A stretch of DNA of 64,000 bases from Haberlea rhodopensis (GCA_907163345.1 CAJQUN010000021.1:7502001-7566000); one strand, 5' to 3'; shown: positions 44,185 to 57,012, numbered from the stretch's first letter. Notes: a model not told the origin generated them from the letters alone. Translations and numbers: made by a program.

Positions 44185-45097
44185 AGTTGAGGTGGCACAA
44201 AGCAAGTATTTTGATATTACATAACTTTTTGAAACATTAAGCATAACAACTAGTATCTGAGAGTCATTAATGATATTTTATTGATAAATTTAAGAGAGTT
44301 TCTTGGTTTAACTTATTTTTCATGCATAGAGCAACATATAATCCTACAGCTATTTCACTTGACAACAAGTAATACGTCGAGGATTAATTGAATACAATTA
44401 TAAAATTCTATATTTATGTACAAAAATGAGAAAGCTCAATCACAAACAAAAATTATATAAAATGTGTGTGTTTTGGTAAGTGTACTGATGAGTCTTGCGC
44501 AATGCATTTGTTAAAATTAAGTGCATTATCTTGTTAAATTTTTTTTAAAAAAAGCATTAAAATTTTCATTCAACAATTTATCGAATATCTCAATACACTG
44601 TAGTTTTGGATTTCACATTCAAAATCTACAAATATAGTCAGTACAACATAATTGAAATTTATAAAAAAACATAAAACCAAATCTAACACAGTCGAAAAGT
44701 AGAAGAAAGAAGAAGTTTTTTACAAAGATCATACACCCATTCCCACTTTTCAATCTTCACAACATGGCATTTGAAGAATCATCTTGATTTGTCAGCATCT
44801 TATTATTTTTTCGTTCACAAATCATGAGCAATTGAATTAAGTTTATGAGGATAATAGAGAAATTGCACGAAATCGTGTTTGACGAGTAAAGAAGGAGACG
44901 ATGGTTGAGTTACTTTTGATAAAATTTAGATATAAAATCACGATTTAAAAAAAAAACTACTGATTTTAGATAAGAGTTTCCCGAGGAAGCGAATGCAATT
45001 TGCCCCAAAATTTTATACACATAATCATGATCTATACCTATATGTGTATGTATAGATATAGATACATCTCAGAAGCGAAATATAACTACGCAATCAA
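44185..45097. other. Intergenic DNA, including 3' flank of the small basic gene
   Basis: A partial copy of the 37.2-kb repeat family lies at about 44462-44520. The part nearest 45097 should hold the 3' UTR of the next gene. Nothing else was recognised. Confidence 0.4.
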
Positions 45098-45301
45098 TCA
45101 AGCGAAGTAAGAAGTCTTGCCGGGGCGAGGGCGATCGGCCGCTTTGAGGTTTTTCTCGATGATTTTTCGAGCTTTCCGACTTCGGATCTCGACCTTAACA
45201 CTCGAACTTTTGTCCATCTTTACATATGGTTTCTTCGATTTCTTCAACGATCGGACCTTGGATTTTATGGACTCCACCAAATTCTCCAGCTGAATCGCCA
45301 T
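45098..45301 (-). CDS. Small basic plant protein, 67 aa, function unknown
   Basis: A single open frame from ATG (45301) to TGA (45098) encodes a Lys/Arg-rich, leucine-poor protein beginning MAIQLENLVESIKSKVR, then KMDKSSSVKVEIRSRKARK. The middle is consistent with a short helix-rich conserved plant family I believe exists as unnamed small proteins, but I cannot name it. It has no signal peptide or membrane segment. A CTATATAT box lies about 40-50 bp upstream of the ATG on the same strand, which supports a real, short-leader gene. Neighbouring sequence is intergenic and transposon-rich. Confidence 0.65.
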   Translation of the reverse strand: MAIQLENLVESIKSKVRSLKKSKKPYVKMDKSSSVKVEIRSRKARKIIEKNLKAADRPRPGKTSYFA

Positions 45302-45589
45302 TTTCCTGACTCTACAGACTACACAGTATACAGCAAGAAGATATATAGCAGTGAGAAATGAAAGGTTGATTCAATTGCTTCTTTTTCTCATTTTCTGGTG
45401 GGTCTTTTAATTAATAGTGTAGATTAATTAATTTTAGGTTGAAGAATTATTCTTGACTATCAAATTCGATATTATCCCAAATGTTATATAAATAGCCCAA
45501 ATGTTATATAAATAACCCAAATTTATTAATATCTCACTTTTTATATGAGACTCAGTAGATGCTTGTAATTGTTTATGAAAACTGTTTAT
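45302..45589. other. Promoter flank of the small basic gene
   Basis: A TATA-like CTATATATC (minus strand) lies at about 45338-45346. A short tandem repeat of CCCAAATGTTATATAAATA occurs at about 45477-45515. Confidence 0.45.
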
Positions 45590-45880
45590 CTGCTTTTCAA
45601 ATTAAAAAAAACAGTTTTTGGGTGTTTTTTTATTTGCTTCTGCTATTGCTTCTCTAAAAATAAGCAGAAAAAAGCAGAAGCAGAGAAGCAGGTCATGATA
45701 TGCTTTTGACTGCTTTAAGTTGTTTTGTGACAATTTCGTAATTAATTTAAGTTTATTAAGCTGCTTTTTTATTTAAATAACAAACAATCAATGCTTTTGC
45801 TTAAAATCAACCTTTTCAACTTTAAGCAAAAGCAACATAGAAGTGCTTTGAATAAGCAATCACAAACACGCTCTCAATAT
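45590..45880. mobile_element. Possible hAT-type MITE
   Basis: The block is rich in GCTTTTGCTT and GCAGAAGCAG words in both orientations, and its right end (minus strand) reads GTGTTTGTGATTGCTTATTC then AAAGCACTTCTATGTTGC, as in common plant hAT-derived MITEs. Exact ends and target duplication were not fixed. Confidence 0.4.
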
Positions 45881-46260
45881 GTTAAATTTGAGTAATTGAT
45901 TATTTCATAGATAGTGCACCGTGTTATAGTCAACAAGTAATATTATAGCTATAACCGTCTATATAATTTTAATCTTTAAATCTCGTAACAGCTAAAACGC
46001 CAAAATAGTGGGCTTTGTGAGAGCAGCGGTCTTTGTGGTTTGTTGAATTGATTTGGAAGGAAAGAGTGAATTATGCTTAATTTTTCTTTTAGTTTATAAA
46101 GACTTCTTCAATGTTTTAGGCAGGTATTACCTTATAGTACATCCAACGATATATGATAAGCCACGTATATTTTTTCATATGGATCCACATGTGGGACCTA
46201 TAAGAGATATATTTAGCTCCATGTGAGCACTTAGATCAACACTTGGGCATTAACCCCATT
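45881..46260. other. AT-rich intergenic DNA
   Basis: No gene, repeat boundary or regulatory site was recognised. Confidence 0.35.
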
Positions 46261-46640
46261 GTTTTTTTTTTATCAAAGCTGTAATATATTAATTGAAAGA
46301 TAGTCAATGTGATAAATACAACCACAGACGACAATACTAAAAACCTAAAAAACCATGGAAGACGACAACTTAGAACCAGAATATCAACATAAAACACTCG
46401 AACAGGGGGAAAAAGATGGTGATGAATTGTAAGATCACATGACGTTGATCAGAAGGGGGCCCACGAAATCGAAAGGTACCCTAGTCAAAATCAGACATTC
46501 CAGCAATGAACCACATAAGAAAAGCCACCACCACCATCGACAAAAGGACAAAAAGGTAGGACTTAGTAATCCACTGACGGTTTTTGCTGCTTTTTCTATC
46601 TATCTTTCTTGCATTAACCCCTTTGTTACATCGACTGAAT
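46261..46640 (-). mobile_element. Possible LINE 3' end, minus strand
   Basis: On the minus strand CTTTCAATTAATATATTACA leads into a run of A at about 46262-46272, a LINE-like tail. No ORF2 is attached. Confidence 0.35.
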
Positions 46641-48754
46641 CGTTATATATATATATATATATATATATTACGCACACAAACGCGACTCGAACTTGAATCA
46701 TACCTAATTTGATGTTGCTAAGGTGAGTAATTCAGGATCATTTCATGATACAACACTGTCTTGATATTGCTTTCAATGGCCCAAAATTATGAACTGAAAA
46801 AAAAAAATATGAATCACACTTATACAACAACCCAATTAAAATATTACACTATTTAAATGAAAATACATAAATTAGCATATCAATTATATCAGAACAATCA
46901 TATTAAGTTGGTCTATATATAAAGTCCACCCGACCCATACAAGTAATCACCCGACCCATACCAGAAACTCGATTGAGCTTACTTTTCTATGACAAAGTGT
47001 AACATAAATTTAAACAAAACTTACATATTCACATTACAGGTAAATAAATACTTCTCAGTTTTGAAACAAAACAATAATAATATTTTTTTTTTCTTTTTTA
47101 TGCAGCACAAATAATATCCATGCATTATAGATTTCCACGCAACCAAGTAACGTGGAGGAGCCTTGTTGGATTATTTTGATACTAAATTATTTTAGTTCAA
47201 AACGTGTTATAAGTGGTTCTATTAAATTTATATTTAAATTTTATTTTATAATATTTGATTGGTAAAAGAAAAAAAAATTCCAGTAGTAGGTGTCGAAATA
47301 CATTTATAAAGATCAAATTTGAAATATAATTTAATTATGGGTGAATTGTGTAAACAATTTGACTTTTAATAAGTATTTTGAAATGTTAAATATTATCTGA
47401 TTGTAAACTTTCAAAGAAAAAAGAGTGAATACTGTATATGTATTTTGAATCGAGTTGGGTTTAACAACCTGAAAAAAGGTGTCTTTATTCATCGACGAGA
47501 AAGTCAAACTCTTAGTTTTTGTTTTATTTAATTTGATTTGATTAAAAAAAAGGATGAAAATTGAAGAACCTAGAAACTCTATATTTATTCCTTTCTTTAA
47601 TCCACACTTTCCAAGGTATAACTATAATATAACTTCTATCTTTTGAGCACCGCCTGAAAGTACCAAATACTAAAGCGTATGGATATAACACAATTAGTAA
47701 GAGTTTATCTTGAGTTTGAGTCAAGCAATATGCGAAAAAATATTTAGCACATTCATTTTCAAAAAAAAAAAAGTAAAAAATATAAAAACCAGTATAAAAA
47801 CATTTTTAGAAAATATAAAATTAGCTTCATACCCAAAAAGTCAAATTTTATTAATTTGATGTTCAAAAGTATCCATTTTATTAAATTTGGATGTTCAGAA
47901 GTCAATTTTGTCAGCCAACTCAATGTACGAGTGCCGGTCAATAAATTCTTGTTTTTGGGTCCAAGTTTTTTTATTTTATATATATGACAATGTTACTCAA
48001 ATATTTTAATCTCAAATATTTTAATCGTATTATTATTGTCAACGATTTCCATCGTCATAATTGTGTCAACTTACGTGTTAACAATGGCGGAACTAGGATT
48101 AGAGGACTAATTTTTTTTGAAAAAGTTCATTAATAAAAAACGGATGGATCAAGATATATTATATTACTCTTTTATTCTATTAATATTCATATCAATCTTT
48201 TCGCCCTTTTTTTTTTTACTTTTTGAATACCAATGTTGCTAATAATTAAAAAAAATTAAAATTTATTGTATTATTATGCAAACTTGATCATTTTAATGTT
48301 TTCTAAATTTAAATAGATATTATTAGGTTATATTTTAATAGCTAAATTTTGTTTTGAAAAATAATTTATTCAAAAGTTGATTGGCTGAACAAGTAATTCC
48401 ATTTGTTTTAAATAGTTTTGTTAGAAGAAGTTTGAATAAACATTTAGGGTTTTTGGATTTTTCAGGTGATTATCGGTCTTTTTAGGGACTGTAATCGGGA
48501 TCTCAATATGAACAAGACTAACATATAAGTTGAAATATAGGTGCTAGAAATAGTCTGCTGATCTGCTGGTTAAACTTCTTGCTAAATAATGGCTTGAAGT
48601 AAATGTGCTACAAATAAAGAACAAAAGATATTTTATGGAAATTCGAATACTAAAACCTTATACGTCTCACATTCTTCCTTTGCAGGAATGTATCACTAAA
48701 AAGCTTTGCTTTATACAATACACAATATACAACCCACTTAGCGCTAATGACACT
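46641..48754. other. AT-rich intergenic DNA
   Basis: Contains an (AT)n run at about 46644-46668 and A/T runs. No exon or transposon terminus could be supported. Confidence 0.4.
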
Positions 48755-50400
48755 TTTAGTTTAAAGGACTGGCGCAACACCAATTTCAAAGGCACCTTAC
48801 TGCATGTCCCCAGCGGAATTAAAGGAGTTAAGGAACAACTTTAAGAGATGTTGGACAAGAAGCAAATCAGACCAAATGCATCTCCATGGGGAGCTTCAGC
48901 GTTGTTTGTTAAGAAAAATGATGGGAATATGAGGTTATGCATAGACTACAGAGAACTGAACAAAATCATAGTCAAGAACAAGTATCCCCTTCCAAGGATA
49001 TACGACATATTCGATCAAGCCAAAGTCTTCTCTAAACTCGATTTGAGTTTGGGCTATCATCAGCCCAAGATTAAGGCATAGGATATTCCGAAAACTGCCT
49101 TCCGAACCAGATATGAACATTATGAGTTTACAGTGATGCCATTTGGTTTGACGAACGCTCCAGCCACGTTCATGGATCTGATGAACCGAGTATTCAAGCC
49201 GTTCTTGGACAAATTCTTTGTTGTATTCATCGAGGGCATTCTTGTTTATTCGTCGAGCAAAGAAGAACCCGAGGACCACCTTCCCCTCACTCTCTAGACC
49301 TTAAGGACGAAAAAGCTTTATGCAAAATTCAAGAAGTGTGAATTTTGGCTAGAAAGCAACACTTTCTTAGGGCATATCATATCGGAAGCAGGCGTATTTG
49401 TAGACCCTAAAAAGTGGAATCAATTATGGATTGCGCGAGACCAAAGATTGTGACAGAGATTCGAAGTTTCCGAGGATTAGTTGGCTATTATCGAAAATTT
49501 GTCGAAGGAATTTCCTCGATAATCGTACTCCTTACGAGACTCACACAATAGAACTCCAAATTCATCTGGAGCGAAGAGTGTGAGAAAAGTTTCGAGACTT
49601 TGAAGAAAAGACTGGCATCGACACCGGTGTTAGTACTACGACTAAGGATATGGATTTTACCATTTAAGTGATGCATCGAAGGAAGGAATGTTATGTGTGC
49701 TCATGCAAGAAGGAAGGGTTATTATTTCTACGTCAAGACATCTTAAGTCTTATGAGCAACACTATCATATGCATGATCTCGAGTTATTCGCCGTAATATT
49801 TGCGTTGAAGATTTGGAGACACTACCTCTATGACGCTAAGTGTGAGGTCTTCACTGATCACCAAAGCCTCAAATACTTATTTACTCAAAAAGATTTGAAC
49901 ATGATGCAAATGCGATGTATCAAAGTGCTGAAAGATTACGTCCTCACAATCAACTACCATCCTGTGAAGGCGAACAAAGTGGCGGATGAATTGAGCCGAA
50001 AAGGCATGAGGAAAATGATATTGACTTCACTATCGGCTCAACCATGTTTGCGAGAGACAATCAAATTAAATTAGGATCGAGATCCTAGTATGATGAAGTT
50101 AAAAGATCAAATCAAAGAGGGGAAGATCTCTGATTGGCTGTCTGACAAAGATGGAATCAAATGGATGAAAGGACGGTTATATGTGCCAAATGTTAACAAC
50201 CTTAGACACGAGGTGATGTCTGAAGCACACAAGTAAAAATTTTCAGTCCACCCTCAGAGTGCAAAAAAATGTATAAAGATTTGGGAAGAAGGACGTTGCG
50301 GAGTTTGTCGCTCGATGCTCAATTTATCAGCAAGTAAAAACTGAACACCAACGACCAGAAGGTTTACTACAACCTCTGGAAATTTCAGAATGGAAAACAT
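48755..50400 (+). pseudogene. Decayed Ty3/gypsy pol fragment (RT, RNase H, start of integrase)
   Basis: Plus-strand reading gives, across several frames, GATPISKAPYCMSPAELKEL, ASPWGASALFVKKNDG, LCIDYRELNK, KTAFRTRYEHYEFTVMPFG, an RT active site changed to FIEG, KKCEFWLESNTFLGHI, then RNase H (FALKIWRHYLYDAK, VFTDHQSLKYLFTQ) and the first integrase residues before homology ends near 50390. Stops and frameshifts are numerous and the catalytic aspartates are lost. It is older than the 8.6-16.5 kb element. No LTR was paired with it. Confidence 0.88.
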
Positions 50401-51448
50401 CGAAAGGACTCTCTCTCCCATTAAAAATCGATATGCCAGCCATCCAGTAAGGCGATCTCGCTCTCCATAATCTTTGGTGCAGTCATGGTAGCGCCGGTAA
50501 CACATTTCTATGGATTCTGCGGTACCAAGCTCAAGACAGAGTCGTGACGGAATATAGGTAATCGTGGATATACTAACTAAATCCGCGCATTTTCTACTGG
50601 TTCGCATGAACTATAATCTGGATAAGTTGACAACCCGCGCATTGTACATCAAACTCTGCTTGACGTCAAGGTCTGCTGGTCTAGACTTTGCTATTCCTTA
50701 ATTCTGTTGGCAGCAGCCTTGCTTCAATATTAGCACGGTTGAATATAACACCTTTGTAATCATCAGGTTTGAATAGATAATTTATTTATAATATTATAAT
50801 ATTATAGTATGTAAATTTTTAGATTTAGTTATGTTAACATCACTCAGTATTATAAAAATAAAGTATTAATCCACTGTTCAAATCGTGTCACTTATATGTA
50901 TGTTTAAGCATTCTGTGGATTTAAAAACCAATCAATTTATTATCATATGTACATAATTAATTTACTTGATGATATATAATTGTATTATAATAATTAAATA
51001 ATCTTATCTTTATTTATAATAGAACGTTTAATTATAGATTTAATTTATATTTAGAGTATGAGTTGTAGCCAACCACCGATAATTGATTAGCTCGTTTAAA
51101 TCCAAATAAATTTAATCAACAACTACTGGAATTAATGTGGAACCAATGATGGTCCGCCCGTGCATGATAATCAAATATGTGATGTTGGTTTAGTAACCAA
51201 TTCTGATTAATATTTTGTCAATTTACCAAAAACTACAATTGAGAATAATATTACAAACAAATTTTCAAATATGGTAGAATAATATTGTTGCGCCTTAAAA
51301 CGCTATAATTCTCATTTCTCGAATTTAAATAAATCTCAAAATAATTTTTGTTTTGATGGTTACAAAACCTATGATTTTTGTTCTAATGATTTCACTAAAT
51401 GTACAGCATTAATTTTGATGAAGTCAAGCAAACTAAAGATCAAATGAA
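50401..51448. other. AT-rich intergenic DNA
   Basis: No coding or transposon motif was recognised. Confidence 0.35.
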
Positions 51449-51577
51449 GTGTTGAAATGTAAACGAAAAAGAAAAAAATTTCAGGCGAGCGCCAAACGAG
51501 TTCAACACGTTCACATCTACCCATGCGATGGCAAGGAGTGTGTGCAAAAGCGCATCGCCCCATGCGTTCCTAGGAAT

Positions 51578-51608
51578 GCCTCAGGCGTTATTCAGGACCG
51601 CCTGAGGC
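51578..51608. repeat. Perfect stem-loop
   Basis: GCCTCAGGCG (51578-51587) and CGCCTGAGGC (51599-51608) are exact complements around an 11-base loop. GCGAT and CAGGCG words recur nearby. It lies just before the LINE fragment. Confidence 0.85.
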
Positions 51609-51639
51609 GATGTCATGTTCATTCCAGGCGATGTAGAAA

Positions 51640-53960
51640 CATTGTTCCTAAATGCCCTAAACCAGAGCATACAAATCATTTTCCTCCAATTACACTTAGT
51701 AATGTTGCATATAACATTTCAGCAAATACCATTTACAATCGGTTGAGACCTCACATGCAACCTATTATAGCAGAAATCCAATCAGCCTTCGTGCCAAATC
51801 GGTTAATTATAGTCAATATTTTAGTGGCCTATGAAGTGAATCATTTCTCAAGAAAAAAAATTGGGGCACACAGGGTCATATGGCTCTAAACTGGACATGA
51901 GTAAAGCTTACGACATGGTTGAATGTGGTTTTCTCGAGGGTGTTTTGTATAGATTAGGTTTTGAACGTTTATTTGTGAACCTTGTCATAACTTGTGTGCG
52001 TACTCTATTTTCTTCTATGATTGTTAATGGCTCCAAATATGGTCTGTTTTATCCTGAAAGAGGTATCTGTCAGGAGACCCTTTTTTTCCTAATATGTTTC
52101 TTTTATGTACAGAGGCTTTTAGTGCTTTCATTACGAAGGAGGAAGTACGAGGTGGTTGAAGGGTGTACGGGTTTGTAGGGAGGCTCCGACTATTTCTCAT
52201 CTATTATTCGCTGATGACACTCTTATTTTCTGTCAAGCTACAGATGATGCAGCTAGATCTTTGACTGAGGTATTACGTACTTATAGTATTGCCTCAGGTC
52301 AGGAGATTAATCTTGAGAAATCCACTGTGGTGTTTCGTCGTAATACCAAGAGAGAAGTGGTCGAACAAATTCAAAGTGTATTGCTGGTAACTGTGGTGGA
52401 TAAGCATGAAAAATACTTAGGTTTACATACTATAGTAGGGAGATCTAAGAAAGAGGTATTTCGATGGCTTAGAGATCGTGTGTGTGGCATTGCAAAAAAT
52501 AAAACAAGTTCATCTTTTACCTGGCAAAGTATATGTGAGGTAAAAACATGTTGATGGAAGGGGTACGGTGGAGACTAGGAAATGGGCACAAGATTAAGTA
52601 TGGAATAACAAATGGTTGATACGGCCGAATAATTTCAGAATTATCACTCCAACGATGCCAAGATCCGAAGAACTAATAGTTGCTACATTTATCAATATGT
52701 AGACTGGAAAATGGGATGTGGGCGCGATGGAGAATTTACTATGGGCAGAGAATATTGAAGAAATCCTCAAAATTCCTATTGGTGTCAATAGCTCGGATCT
52801 CCTAGTGTGGCACTACAATAAAAATGGGCAGTATAGAGTAGGAAACAACATTAAATCCTTATCTCGGAACTGGGAGTTCATGAGGAATGCAAAGGTCCCA
52901 AATAAGATTAAAGTGTTCATGTGGAAGACTATGAGGAATGCAAATCCAACTCGAGTCAACTAAGGAAAAAGTGACTAGTAGAGTTCACAGACTGCCCCTT
53001 TGCTCATCTCCAATGGAGACTGGTACACATTTGTTTCAGAATCATCAGTATGCACGAACAATGTTGGGCTATATCTCTTCTATCTATATTGACCGTGCAA
53101 GAGGGTGTTTCGAATGTTGAAGAATGGGTGGTACGGGTCCATAAGAAACTAGACGATAATGAATTTGCCAGGAAATATAAGGGTAAAAATCACACTTATC
53201 AATTTGAAGGGCCATTTGGAACAACCATAATAGAAAGGTACATGACAATGAGAAATACGAGACCTTGGATTAAGTACGTTTTGCCAAGAGTTTTTTTAAT
53301 GAGGTTCAATGAGGCAAATGGGAGGAGTAACCCAAGGCAACAATAGGGAGCAGCAGTTTCATGGACTAAACCACCCACCACATAGTATTATAAATATCAA
53401 CTATGACATTGTTGTACCTTACCAAGCATCCTATGTTGGCTTGGAGTAGTGGCAAGAGATGACAATGAAAGGGTAGTTGCGTGGCAGAGGAGGAAAGTGA
53501 GAGAACAGTGTAGTCCAGAGGTTAAACCTTGGCTCTCTCACTCTTGGCCCGATGTGATGCTGGAAGGTGACTGCATAACAGCGCCAAAGGGCATTGAACG
53601 CAAGGAAAGGTCATGATCTCAAGCGAACGTTATTATAGATAAGATTCAATTTTCTAAACAAATTCTTTCAATCTTAGGAAAGTGAGAGAACAGTGTAGTC
53701 CAGAGGTTAAACCTTGGCTCTCTCACTCTTGGCCCGATGTGATGCTGGAAGGTGACTGCATAACAGCGCCAAAGGGCATTGAACGCAAGGAAAGGTCATG
53801 ATCTCAAGCGAACGTTATTATAGATAAGATTCAATTTTCTAAACAAATTCTTTCAATCTTTTTCTAATATGTATGTACCTAGTAGCTGGTAATGATATTG
53901 CACGTAGACTAGCTAGAGATGTGGTGCATGACTATGATGGTGGTGTGGATTTACCGTTAT
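51640..53960 (+). pseudogene. LINE (L1-type) ORF2 fragment: RT, zf-RVT and RNase H remnant
   Basis: The plus strand reads SAFVPNRLI, then KLDMSKAYDMVE, CQETLFF, SHLLFADDTLIFC (FADD catalytic motif intact at 52207-52218), ASGQEINLEKS, KYLGLHTIVGRSKKEVFRW, then KVPNKIKVFMWK of the zinc-binding RVT region near 52895-52930, and finally a relic of GNDIARRLARD at about 53885. Frames change near 51870, 52150 and 52550, so the gene is dead. The 185-bp duplication sits in the RNase H part. Confidence 0.88.
53491..53860. repeat. Perfect 185-bp tandem duplication
   Basis: 53491-53675 and 53676-53860 appear identical base for base, starting AGGAAAGTGAGAGAACAGTG and ending TTCAATCTT. It lies within the decayed LINE RNase H region. 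Confidence 0.95.
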
Positions 53961-54110
53961 AGCAGATTGTAATCGCTTCTTCGATTAATTTAACAAAACA
54001 TCAAATCTGTCAGTTACATGCACTATAAAATAATAAAATATAATATAAACAAATTTTACAAATCACCACCAATAATGCATTGTCCTAAAATACAAATAAG
54101 AAACTATTTC

Positions 54111-55297
54111 TCAGGGCTGCTTCTGTTTTTGGGTGTATATATAATCAATATGAGCTTCAAGCGTTCTTCTCATCATGCATTCATCTTCTCTCAGCCCATC
54201 ACACCTATCTTTATCTACCTCTAGTTTCCGCACTTCATTATCCTGCAATATTTTAAACCACAAATTTAAAAAAATTAATTAATGGCATAAAATTCAAAAA
54301 TTACGAAAAAGGCGCAAATGCTTAATTTCCCCACATAAGAAATGGGTCCTTATCTAAACATGATAATAATATTTTGGGTATATTTCAAACGGTCCCTTAA
54401 AATATGGATCTTTGTCATATTAGTCGTAACTTTTAGAACTAATCGAATATAGTCTCATGGATTATTTTTAATCAAAAATACATCCAGACTTTTGCTTTTA
54501 ATCAAAAGTGATATCAAACTCCACTGTTCAATTATGAGACTATTTTTGTAAAAAATAATTTTTGTGACATTAAATTTGTTAAAAAGGTTTACTTGAGATT
54601 ATTTTTTATCAAACAATTTTTTGTTGGATTAAACTTGATTAGTCTTAAAAGTTTTGGACAAATATTGGAAAAATCAATATTCGATTAGATCATGTTTGAA
54701 TATACCATAATATTTTTTATCCCTATTGTTTGGAGCCAAAATCATTTTGGTCTTTATTGTTTGATATTAAAACCGTTTTGGCATATTACAAACAATAGGG
54801 GCCAAATTAGTTTTGGTACAAAAACAATAAGAACGAAAAAAAAAGAAAGAAAGAAAGAAGGTAAACTCATTTTCAAACACAAACACTCTCTAAATTGGAG
54901 TAAAAAAGGGAATTTACGTAAGTTTTGGTGGAATTTAGAAGAAACAAAAATGATTTTCCAAAAATTGAGAATTCCCACGATTTTGTTTCTCAAATAAATC
55001 AAATCAGAACTATTGATATTTTTATTTATGAAAATGAATGTTCATATATTTGAAACAAATCTTACAAACTGTTTTGTAAGCATCTGTCATTCACAATACA
55101 TTAGAAATAATAAATAAATATAACTATGAGATAAAAAGAATATCGGAAACCAAATCGTGTAAACCAGATCTATTTACCTCACGATAAGTTTCCATTGGAG
55201 TAACGTCGTTAAATGTGCGATCGGACCGGGATTCAACATGGAACAACGTAAGAAATATGAGTAGGGCTGTCATAGAAAGAGAGATGATCTTAGACAT
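54111..55297 (-). CDS. PSK: Phytosulfokine (PSK) peptide precursor, 83 aa, two exons
   Basis: Exon 1 (55178-55297) encodes 40 residues from MSKIISLSMTALLIFLTLF, a signal peptide to about residue 22, then FNDVTPMETYRE; exon 2 (54111-54242) encodes CDGLREDECMMRRTL, then DYIYTQ at residues 73-78 and KQKQP before TGA. The donor is GTAAAT and the acceptor ATTGCAG; the phase is 0. PSK is the disulfated pentapeptide YIYTQ; the Asp before the first Tyr is the known feature favouring tyrosine sulfation, and release needs proteolysis after secretion. It signals through PSKR receptor kinases in cell growth. Everything is intact. ATG 55297 is chosen because the upstream in-frame codons start only at TTG. 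A TATA-like TTATATAT lies about 60 bp upstream of the ATG. Confidence 0.95.
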
Positions 55298-55357
55298 GCT
55301 TCTTCTTAAGTTTTTCTTAAGCAAAATGACGTAGTTTATACAAATGAATCAGAATGA

Positions 55358-55366
55358 AATATATAA
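55358..55366 (-). promoter_or_regulatory. Candidate TATA box of the PSK gene
   Basis: TTATATATTT on the minus strand, about 60-70 bp upstream of the ATG. Inferred only. Confidence 0.4.
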
Positions 55367-55550
55367 TGGTTAGAAAGGGAGGGGCATTTTTGAGATTATA
55401 TCGATTGGTCAAACAAGAAAACCAAAGAAGGAAATAAAATTCGGACAACCCCATGTAGATTTTATCTAGAAAATGGTTGGTTCTAGAATATATGGTAAAT
55501 TTAGGTAAAAAGTTGAACGTGTCACATTCTTTATCTGTGCATAATATTTT

Positions 55551-57010
55551 TGTTAGGTTAAGAAAATCTTTCTAATCCGAATTGAGATGATTAGCAAACT
55601 TGTTCATTTTGTTTTTAATGATTCTATCAAGTTTGCAGCAAACTTGTTCATTGATTAAATTACAATAGCGAAGTTGTAGATGATCATTTCAATTAAGACA
55701 ACTAGTAAAATGATTAGCAGCATTGATCAATCATTCCAGACCAGTTGACCTGAGTCAAGCTAAGGATTGACAAAACCAATCTCTATATCCAGCTATTGAC
55801 AAAACCAATCTCTATATCCAGCTGCGATTGACAGAATCAATCTACGCTATGACAGCAAAGTGACTCGATGAAAACAGACAAAGAAAAACTAGTTCATTGA
55901 CCAACGGAGTTTAACAAACCTACCTTGCTGCATATATATAAAGATCGGTAAAGTAATCGACAAGAGTAAGATCAGCGAATTGATCGTTAGCAAGGTATTA
56001 ATGAAACTATCATCAGCAATATCTCATTTAGAGAAGATTACAAGGAAGGTCAGAGAACAAACTGCAGATAGCCAACAAGTCAAATATAGATATTGAGGAA
56101 GTTAGAAGAAAGTGCAAAGAAGTCGAGATGGTATAAGCACTTCTCAATAGACATATTACTGAGTCTAAGGACAAATCCTTGTAAAGACTATTTACACATT
56201 TGAAGATTGAAGAACAAGAATATGGACGATCTCGCATCTCACACAACTCATCGTAAATATATTGTGAGAGAACGATCCAATGTGAAACTTCAAAGTTGCA
56301 TCAGTTTAGCTGAGAGTATAGCCATATGCACTCGCCATCTCAATCAGTATAGAATCATATGTGCTTCACGTACACTCAAATCATTGTATCTAGTAAGCTT
56401 AATGTAGATGAGTGACTTGTATAACTGCCAGACTTGTTGTCTGAACAAGTCTGAGAGTTAGATGAGTTTAGCTTTTGAGGAACTACAAGCCAGGTAGCTA
56501 GGAGTTTCAACGAAGCGGGAAAGTTTGCTGATGTGGGTTTATATAATTAGCTTGTATAAATCTAAGTCTTCTAGTGAAATCCTTATATTTGGTGAAAGAA
56601 TGAGAGAAGTATAAGGATCACACCACCTTCGAACTTTCATAAATAAATCTTTGTGCATTTATCTTTCAATGTTTGATTTCTTATCTTACTCCGATTTTGC
56701 TTCACTGAATCAGTTTCAGAGCAGATTAGTTCGAGTGTCTTCCGCTTAGTCTCTGAAACCAAACTAGATCTAATATCTCGTTGCAGTCACTTTAAGAATC
56801 AGAGCTATTGCAGCTCACTTAGCTAGAACTTGAAGTTCAGAGTAGCATACTCGAATCCCATAGTATCAATCATCATCATTTGATATCAAAGTAGGTTCTT
56901 AAAGGCACTTACATTGATCTATATGTGCGAACAAATCTCAAAATTTTGAAACCATGAAATCATCTTTTCATTGAACATGTTGGCATATTGGTAAGCGTTT
57001 GATCCTAACA
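55551..57010 (+). mobile_element. Ty1/copia LTR, 1460 bp, with primer-binding site
   Basis: It begins TGTTAGG and ends CCTAACA, a 7-bp inverted terminal pair, and two bases later TGGTATCAGAGC begins. The copia form is inferred from TGTTAGG and length. No gag or pol follows within the next kilobases, and no second LTR was found, so the element is truncated just inside its 5' LTR. TATA-like ATATATATAAAG lies at about 55931. Confidence 0.8.
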
Positions 57011-57012
57011 AT

